A DNA stretch of 20,548 bases from Bacteroidales bacterium (GTDB lineage Bacteria > Bacteroidota > Bacteroidia > Bacteroidales > Muribaculaceae): positions 1 to 20,548 of the forward strand of contig SFLG01000027.1 of assembly GCA_004553485.1 (NCBI GenBank). Direction: 5' to 3'. The notes below the pieces were generated by a model. The model saw nothing but the letters and a program-made list of their open reading frames with translations, was not told the origin of the DNA and ran no database searches. Positions 15,928-20,548 of the stretch are shown piece by piece (the first letter of the stretch is position 1; every line of letters begins with the position of its first letter). The translations under genes and the position numbers were made by a program.

Positions 15928-15935
15928 CAAAGTTA
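15928..15935 (-). promoter_or_regulatory. Possible -7 box of the pnp promoter
   Basis: Read on the - strand this is TAACTTTG, a match to the Bacteroidetes primary sigma -7 consensus TAnnTTTG. The nearest upstream TTTG (15951-15948) is only 12 nt away, short of the usual ~19-nt spacing, so the -33 box is not convincing. The 10-bp palindrome CGAAATTTCG (15938-15947) lies directly upstream and might be an operator. The leader to the pnp ATG would be about 90 nt. Confidence 0.4.
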
Positions 15936-16025
15936 CGAAATTTCGCGCAAATAGCCACATTTCACGCCCCACAAAATATGTTAAAGGCTGACGGCGGCCG
16001 GGCGGGGGCAGCCGGGGGCCGGGCG

Positions 16026-16051
16026 GTTATCGGTCGAGCTCGACCGATAAC
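16026..16051. repeat. 26-bp perfect palindrome, copy 2
   Basis: Identical in all 26 bases to 13355-13380, again followed on + by GGTG. It lies about 100 bp past the stop of the lipid kinase (- strand) and about 195 bp upstream of the pnp start. Both copies thus sit downstream of - strand genes in the same orientation, each inside a stretch that is C-rich on the - strand. No T-run adjoins. Confidence 0.85.
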
Positions 16052-16070
16052 GGTGTACACCCCTGGGGCT

Positions 16071-16102
16071 GTTGGCTGGCCGGGGCGTTGGCTGGCCGGG
16101 GC
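16071..16102. repeat. 16-bp tandem duplication
   Basis: GTTGGCTGGCCGGGGC occurs twice head to tail (16071-16086 and 16087-16102) with no mismatch. It is a small non-coding duplication beside the second palindrome. Confidence 0.8.
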
Positions 16103-16150
16103 ATGGCGAGGGCGGCGGGGATGCGGGGCCGGGGCAGGCCTGGGTGGTGG

Positions 16151-17122
16151 TCAGTCGAGGAGGTGGGAGAGGGAAATCTGGATGTCGCGGAGGGTGTCTT
16201 CGGCGGGGGTGATGATGGGGCGGAACTTGGGGCGCTCGCCGGGGGTGAAAAGGCGCAGGGCACGCGGGTGGCACTGTATCTCGAGGCGGTTGCCAAGCTG
16301 CACGGGCTCGCCGTCGATGTGGGCGGGACCGGGGTTGTCGCGTTCGATGACGCAGGTCTTCATGCGCCGCGGCTCGATGAGGCGGTTGCGGTTTATCATT
16401 CCGGCCATAAGGTCAAAGCCTACCATAAAAGTCTCGATTACGGAGGCTTTGCGAATAATCATAAGGTCGAGCATGCCGTCGGTCAGCGACGCCTGTGGCG
16501 CGATGTAGGCGTTGTTGCCGTACTGCGAGGCGTTGCAGCAGGCCACCAGAAAGGCGTCGTCGGTGATGAGCTCGCCGTCGACGTTGATGGTGTAGCGTTC
16601 GTGGTGGAAGCGGATAAACTCCTCGATGGCGCTGCGCAGGTAGCTCACTTTGCCACGGTGGCCCGAGTTGGCGAAACGGTCCGAGACGGCGGCGTCGTAG
16701 CCCACGCCGAAGGTGCAGAAGAAGGGCTGGCCGTTGACGGTGCCGTAGTCGCAGTTTTCGCGATGGTCCTGGAGGATGACGTCGAGGCTGAGGATGGGGT
16801 CGACGGGGATGGCCAGGTGACGCGCCAGGCCGTTGCCCGAGCCGGCGGGGATGATGCCCATGGTCATGCCCGTGTCGCGGACGGCGCGGGCGGTCTCGTT
16901 GACGGTTCCGTCGCCTCCGCATGCCAGGACGGCGTCAAATTGGCGGTCGATGGCCTCGCGGGCAATGTTGGTGGCGTCGCCTCGGCAGGACGTCTTGCGC
17001 ACCTCCAGGGCGATGCCGGCGGGAGCGAGGCGGTCGGCGATTTTCTCGGCCAGGCCGTCCTTGTTGCCGTTGCCCGAAATGGGGTTTATGATGAGCATCA
17101 TTTTGCGCCCGGGTGTATCCAT
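16151..17122 (-). CDS. Diacylglycerol kinase-family lipid kinase (YegS/DgkB-like)
   Basis: This is a soluble lipid kinase of the DAGK catalytic-domain family, 323 residues (family about 290-330). Near the N-terminus, LIINPISGNGN (10-20) is the nucleotide-binding segment. The hallmark GGDGTVNE is at 69-76, and IIPAGSGNGLARHL (90-103) is the conserved glycine-rich loop. The C-terminal domain has DGMLDLMIIRKA and a HIDGEP motif near the end, typical of the lipid-binding half. The likely substrate is diacylglycerol or a related lipid; sequence alone does not decide it. It starts 37 bp after the ABC exporter stop on the same strand, so the two are probably an operon. Met8 or Met9 are alternative starts. 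Confidence 0.92.
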   Translation of the reverse strand: MDTPGRKMMLIINPISGNGNKDGLAEKIADRLAPAGIALEVRKTSCRGDATNIAREAIDRQFDAVLACGGDGTVNETARAVRDTGMTMGIIPAGSGNGLARHLAIPVDPILSLDVILQDHRENCDYGTVNGQPFFCTFGVGYDAAVSDRFANSGHRGKVSYLRSAIEEFIRFHHERYTINVDGELITDDAFLVACCNASQYGNNAYIAPQASLTDGMLDLMIIRKASVIETFMVGFDLMAGMINRNRLIEPRRMKTCVIERDNPGPAHIDGEPVQLGNRLEIQCHPRALRLFTPGERPKFRPIITPAEDTLRDIQISLSHLLD

Positions 17123-17159
17123 AATCGTTGCAGCTTGCTTGGTGTTAGGGGGTTAATGG

Positions 17160-18992
17160 TCAGAACGACTGCATGTCGACCAGCCGTCGGTAAAAGCCGT
17201 TCAGCGCCAGCAGCTCGGCGTGCGTGCCGCGCTCGACTATGCGGCCTTCGTGCATGACGCATATCATGTCGGCGTTGGCGATGGTGCTGAGGCGATGGGC
17301 GATGACGAGGGTAGTGCGGTCGCGCATGAGCCGGTCGAGGGCCTCCTGCACGAGGTGCTCGCTCTCCGAGTCGAGGGCGCTGGTGGCCTCGTCGAGGATG
17401 AGGATGTCGGGGTTGCGCAGGACGGCGCGGGCGATGGAGATGCGCTGGCGCTGGCCGCCGGAGAGGCGGCAGCCGCGGTCGCCGATGACGGTCTGGTAGC
17501 CCTGCTCGCTCTCCTCGATGAAGTCGTGGGCGTTGGCCACGCGGGCGGCGGCGATGACGTCGTCCATCGACACGGGACCCTCGACGCCGAAGGTTATGTT
17601 GTTGTAGAAGGTGTCGTTGAAAAGAATGGCCTCCTGGCTGACGTTGCCCATCAGGCCGCGCAGGTCGTGCACGCGCATCTGTCTGATGTCGGTGCCGTCG
17701 ATGGTGATGCTGCCTTTTTCGACGTCGTAGAAGCGCGGCAGCAGGTCGGCCAGGGTGGACTTGCCGGAGCCGGACTGTCCCACCAGGGCGACGGTGTGTC
17801 CGGCGGGGATGCGCATGCTCACGTCGTCGATGACGCGGTGGTCGCCGTAGCTGAACGACACGTTGCGGTACTCGATGTCGCCGGTGCGTGCCGTCATGGC
17901 GGCTCCGGCGGGCGGGTCGGCGATGGGATTGACGGCGGAGAGGATTTTGTCGACGCGCTCCATCGACGCCAGGCCCTTCTGTATGGCGTAGGCGCCTTTG
18001 GTGAGGTCTTTGGCGGGATTTATGATGCTGTAGAAGATGATCATGTAGTAGATGAACTCGGCGGCGTTGAGGCTTGTGCGGCCTCCCAAAATCAGCCATC
18101 CGCCAAACCACAGCACGATGGCGACGGCGGCGGTGCCGAGGAACTCGCTCATCGGGTGAGCCAGCTGCTGGCGCCGTGCCACGCGTTTGGACAGGTCGTA
18201 GAAGCGCCGGTTCTCGTTGTGGAAGCGCCGGCGCATCTTGTCCTCGGCGTTGAAGGCCTTGACGATGCGCAGGCCGCCGAGGGTCTCCTCGATGGTGGAC
18301 ATAATCACGCCCCACTGGTTCTGCGTCTCCAGGCTGCTGCGTTTCAGACGTTTGCCCACGCGGCCCATCACCAGGCCCGCCAGCGGCAGCAGCACGAGCA
18401 CAAACACCGTCAGCTGCCACGACACGGCTATCATCATCACCAGGCATACGATTATCATCACCGGGTTTTTGAAAATCATGTCCAGCGAGGCCATTATCGA
18501 ATTCTCCACCTCGGCCACGTCACCGCTCATGCGCGCCATGACGTCGCCCTTGCGCTCGCCGGTGAAATAGCCGATGGGCAGGGTGGTGATTTTGTCGTAG
18601 ACAAAGTTGCGGATGTCGCGCACCACGCCGGCGCGCAGGGGGATGAGGAAGTACATGCCCAGGTATGCCGCGCCGGTCTTCAGTCCCGTCATTATCACCA
18701 GGGCGACGGCGAGGACGCCCAGGGTGAAGATGGCGCCGTTGTCGACGATGAGCTGCTGGATGTACCAGTAGAAGTTGTTGACTGCCACGTCCTTGAGGTC
18801 GCCAAAGCTCTCCATGGGCATGTAGCTGTAGTGCTCGGTGTTGACACGGAACAGCATCTGCAGGATGGGAATTACCAGGGCGAAGGAGAAAAGTGTGAGG
18901 AAGGCCGTGAGGATATTGAAGAATATGCTCAGAGCCAGATATTTTTTGTACGGCGGGACAAAGCGCCGGAGTATGGCCAGAAATTCGGACAT
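17160..18992 (-). CDS. MsbA-like ABC exporter, fused permease/ATPase
   Basis: This is a half-transporter of the type IV exporter fold, 610 residues, expected to work as a homodimer. The N-terminal membrane domain (about 15-335) has six predicted helices. The ATPase domain (about 373-610) is complete: Walker A GQSGSGKST at 405-413, Q-loop VSQE at 451-454, signature LSGGQ at 510-514, Walker B with catalytic glutamate ILILDEA at 530-536, D-loop SALD, and switch histidine H566 in VIAHRLSTI. The best guess is a lipid or lipid-linked substrate exporter because of its MsbA-like layout and the lipid kinase next to it. Drug or peptide export cannot be excluded. A good - strand promoter lies just upstream. 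Confidence 0.94.
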   Translation of the reverse strand: MSEFLAILRRFVPPYKKYLALSIFFNILTAFLTLFSFALVIPILQMLFRVNTEHYSYMPMESFGDLKDVAVNNFYWYIQQLIVDNGAIFTLGVLAVALVIMTGLKTGAAYLGMYFLIPLRAGVVRDIRNFVYDKITTLPIGYFTGERKGDVMARMSGDVAEVENSIMASLDMIFKNPVMIIVCLVMMIAVSWQLTVFVLVLLPLAGLVMGRVGKRLKRSSLETQNQWGVIMSTIEETLGGLRIVKAFNAEDKMRRRFHNENRRFYDLSKRVARRQQLAHPMSEFLGTAAVAIVLWFGGWLILGGRTSLNAAEFIYYMIIFYSIINPAKDLTKGAYAIQKGLASMERVDKILSAVNPIADPPAGAAMTARTGDIEYRNVSFSYGDHRVIDDVSMRIPAGHTVALVGQSGSGKSTLADLLPRFYDVEKGSITIDGTDIRQMRVHDLRGLMGNVSQEAILFNDTFYNNITFGVEGPVSMDDVIAAARVANAHDFIEESEQGYQTVIGDRGCRLSGGQRQRISIARAVLRNPDILILDEATSALDSESEHLVQEALDRLMRDRTTLVIAHRLSTIANADMICVMHEGRIVERGTHAELLALNGFYRRLVDMQSF

Positions 18993-19046
18993 TCGTTACG
19001 GGTTGGTGATTGGTCGTCGGCCGTCTTTTTGCGGCGACACGATGTG

Positions 19047-19077
19047 CAAAATTACAACAAATTATATATTTTTGCAA
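19047..19077 (-). promoter_or_regulatory. Promoter of the ABC exporter-lipid kinase operon
   Basis: Read on the - strand, TTGC (19077-19074) is followed after exactly 19 nt by TAATTTTG (19054-19047). This fits the Bacteroidetes TTTG-N19-TAnnTTTG promoter pattern well, with a weaker -33 box. The region is A/T-rich against a GC-rich background, and the exporter ATG is about 55 nt downstream of the -7 box. Confidence 0.6.
19067..19074 (+). promoter_or_regulatory. Possible -7 box of the glycerate kinase promoter
   Basis: TATTTTTG on + fits TAnnTTTG. It overlaps the spacer and -33 box of the divergent exporter promoter. No TTTG lies at the expected distance upstream. The leader to the glycerate kinase ATG would be about 130 nt and includes the 10-bp palindrome ATTACGTAAT (19113-19122), a possible operator. 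Confidence 0.35.
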
Positions 19078-19209
19078 CGAGCGCGTCCCCGGGGGGCGGG
19101 CGAAAGGTTCGGATTACGTAATTCGGAAAGGAAAACCGGGCCGGGTTAAGCGGCTCGTACCGGCTTGAAAGCCTGCATAAAGTCTGTATCAAACTCGAAA
19201 GCCATCAGC

Positions 19210-20361
19210 ATGGACAAAGAAAAGATACGTAAGATTGTCGTGGCCTGCGACTCGTTCAAAGGCAGCCTGAGCTCGCTAGAGGCGGGCCGGGCGGCGGCGC
19301 GTGGCGTGGCTATGGCCGACGGGCGCGCCGATGTGCGCGTGGTGGCCGTCGCCGACGGTGGCGAGGGCACGGTGGAGGCCGTGCGGGCCGCTACCGGCGG
19401 CACTATGGTGCGTTGCAGCGTGCAGGGCCCGTCGGGCGACTTGGTGACGGCAGGTTATGTCCTGGTCGACGGAGGCCGGTGCGCCGTCATGGAGCTTGCC
19501 GAGGCTTCGGGCCTGGGGCTTGTGCCGCCGGACTGTCTCAATCCGCTAAAAACGAGTAGTTTCGGTACGGGGCAGATGATAGCCGACGCCCTTGGCCGCG
19601 GATGCCGCAGGATTGTTATGGGCATCGGCGGCAGCGCGACGGTGGACGGCGGCACGGGTATGCTTGCGGCGTTGGGAGTACGCTTTCTCGACGCCGGAGG
19701 CCACGCACTGCGCCCTTGCGGAGCCATGTTGGGCGATATCGCCGCAATAGACATTGCCGGTCTCGACAAACGCCTTGCCGGGGTGGAAATAACCGTCGCC
19801 TGCGATGTAGACAACGTGCTGTGCGGACCTCAGGGCGCGGCCTACGTCTTCGGCCCGCAAAAGGGAGCGACGCCCGCCATGTGCGCCGCCCTCGACCGCG
19901 GCCTCGCCAACTTTGCCGAGGTGGCGGGGCACCTCACCGGAACCTCCCCCGGCACCATACGGGGCGGAGGCGCGGCCGGAGGCGTGGGCGCGGCGTTGGC
20001 GACGTTCCTGCGGGCGCGGCTGGTGCCCGGGTCGCGCGCCTTGCTCGACGCCATCAGCTTCGACGAAATAATCGCCGACGCCGACCTCATCATCACCGGC
20101 GAGGGCCACATCGACCGGCAGACTTTAGGCGGCAAGCTGCCCTACGGCGTGTTGCAGAAGGGCATGGCAAGGGACATCCCCGTCATTGCTGTCGCCGGCC
20201 GCGTCAGTGACACGGAAAAACTGCTTGTAGGCGGCTTCGAGGCCGTCCTCCCCGTCACTGACATGTCGGACGGCAATTTAGATTTGGCCGAAGCGATGGT
20301 TCCCGCCAACGCCGCCGCCAACATCAGCCGCACCGTCGCCCGCTACCTCGGCGCAAAATAA
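19210..20361 (+). CDS. Glycerate kinase, type 1 family
   Basis: This enzyme phosphorylates D-glycerate with ATP, usually giving 2-phosphoglycerate, and feeds lower glycolysis; 383 residues (family about 370-385). Landmarks: DSFKGSL at 14-20, ADGGEGT at 48-54, MGIGGSATVDGGTGMLAALG, ACDVDNVLCGPQGAAYVFGP, GGGAAGGVGAAL and the C-terminal ITGEGHIDRQTLGGKLPYGV. These match the GlxK/GarK family (type 1 glycerate kinase). ATG 19210 was chosen; the frame is open to a TTG at 19165, but homologues begin just before the KIVVACDSFKG strand. It is divergent from the ABC exporter, and no pathway partner is visible in the window. Confidence 0.93.
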   Translation: MDKEKIRKIVVACDSFKGSLSSLEAGRAAARGVAMADGRADVRVVAVADGGEGTVEAVRAATGGTMVRCSVQGPSGDLVTAGYVLVDGGRCAVMELAEASGLGLVPPDCLNPLKTSSFGTGQMIADALGRGCRRIVMGIGGSATVDGGTGMLAALGVRFLDAGGHALRPCGAMLGDIAAIDIAGLDKRLAGVEITVACDVDNVLCGPQGAAYVFGPQKGATPAMCAALDRGLANFAEVAGHLTGTSPGTIRGGGAAGGVGAALATFLRARLVPGSRALLDAISFDEIIADADLIITGEGHIDRQTLGGKLPYGVLQKGMARDIPVIAVAGRVSDTEKLLVGGFEAVLPVTDMSDGNLDLAEAMVPANAAANISRTVARYLGAK

Positions 20362-20379
20362 AACGGCAATAAAACTGAT

Positions 20380-20425
20380 AAAAACACAGACAGGGACGCC
20401 CGCGTCGGGGTGTCCCTGTCTGTGT
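20380..20425 (-). terminator. Strong intrinsic terminator, - strand
   Basis: ACACAGACAGGGAC (20384-20397) and its complement (20412-20425) form a perfect 14-bp stem, with a further small CCCG/CGGG pairing inside. Read on -, it is followed by a T-run (complement of the A-run at 20380-20384). It therefore best serves the partial gene to the right. The hairpin may also protect the 3' end of the glycerate kinase mRNA, but no T-run lies on the + side. Confidence 0.75.
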
Positions 20426-20459
20426 GTATGTGTATCGGTGTGTCAGAGAGGGCGCGCGG

Positions 20460-20548
20460 CTATTTGCGGCGGCGTACCGAGCGTGATACCGACGGCTGCG
20501 ATTTTGCTTTTTGCTGCTTGACCTTCGGTGACGACTTTTTGGACGAGC
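20460..20548 (-). CDS. C-terminal end of a basic protein, cut by the window edge
   Basis: On - the frame reads SSKKSSPKVKQQKAKSQPSV, then SRSVRRRK and a TAG stop at 20462-20460. Only about 29 residues are visible, rich in Lys, Arg, Ser and Gln, with no recognisable domain. Support for a real gene comes from the strong - strand terminator starting 35 nt after the stop. Basic tails of this kind occur on many nucleic-acid-binding and membrane proteins, so the product cannot be named. Confidence 0.5.
   Translation of the reverse strand, partial: SSKKSSPKVKQQKAKSQPSVSRSVRRRK

Larger units (their letters stand above)
15831..16150. other. Intergenic region between pnp and the lipid kinase
   Basis: These 320 bp carry the pnp promoter region at the left (A/T-richer, 15831-15980). 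The right part (15985-16150) is very GC-rich, G-rich on +, and holds the second 26-bp palindrome and a 16-bp tandem duplication. No protein-coding frame there looks real. Confidence 0.75.

Noticed and set aside
13355..16051. The palindrome pair as ends of a mobile element carrying pnp, or as a CRISPR-like array
   Set aside because: The flanked segment is an ordinary housekeeping gene with no transposase or integrase, there are only two copies far apart, and no target-site duplication was seen.
15873..16508. 211-codon + strand open frame over the pnp-lipid kinase spacer
   Set aside because: It runs through the palindrome and G-rich repeats and then antisense into the lipid kinase; no recognisable sequence.
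19165..19209. TTG start giving a 398-residue glycerate kinase
   Set aside because: The extra 15 residues precede the normal family start; ATG 19210 places the first beta strand where expected.

Overview
The window is high-GC DNA with strongly C-ending codons. The gene content points to a Bacteroidales bacterium: an F-type ATP synthase cluster in the order C-B-E-F-H-A-G, an AtpB with a signal peptide and a large extracytoplasmic N-terminal domain, a short epsilon subunit, few Shine-Dalgarno sequences, and promoter boxes of the TAnnTTTG type. A gut lineage such as Muribaculaceae is my guess from GC content and style; it is not demonstrated.

Left part (about 1-12950, all on +). The tail of the ATP synthase operon (atpC, atpB, atpE, atpF, atpH, atpA, atpG; atpD must lie just left of the window) runs straight into six complex I genes, nuoI-J-K-L-M-N. 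These encode the FeS subunit of the connecting arm and the membrane proton-pumping arm. Proton pumping and proton-driven ATP synthesis therefore look co-transcribed. The complex I set is incomplete here: nuoA, nuoB, nuoCD and nuoH, which normally precede nuoI, are absent and only 57 bp separate atpG from nuoI. NuoI carries an unusual Ala/Lys/Glu-rich C-terminal tail containing a recent 165-bp duplication. Several spacers inside the operon hold strong GC hairpins, notably just after atpE and just before nuoN.

Middle (12945-13556). This 612-bp stretch has no gene and separates the + operon from genes on the - strand. It contains a roughly 97-nt nested inverted-repeat structure, a + strand intrinsic terminator, a 12-bp tandem repeat, a 26-bp perfect palindrome, and the - strand terminator of pnp.

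Right part. On the - strand lie pnp (polynucleotide phosphorylase with an Arg/Gly/Asp-rich tail), a diacylglycerol kinase-family lipid kinase, and an MsbA-like ABC exporter immediately upstream of that kinase, so the last two probably form an operon. An identical second copy of the 26-bp palindrome sits between the lipid kinase and pnp. A divergent promoter region (about 19047-19077) separates the exporter from a glycerate kinase on +. The window ends with a strong terminator and the last codons of a basic protein on -.

No rRNA, tRNA, CRISPR array, insertion sequence or phage gene was seen. The most interesting points are the atp-nuo junction lacking the rest of complex I, the repeat-tailed NuoI, the paired palindromes with shared flanks and orientation, and the structured element after nuoN.
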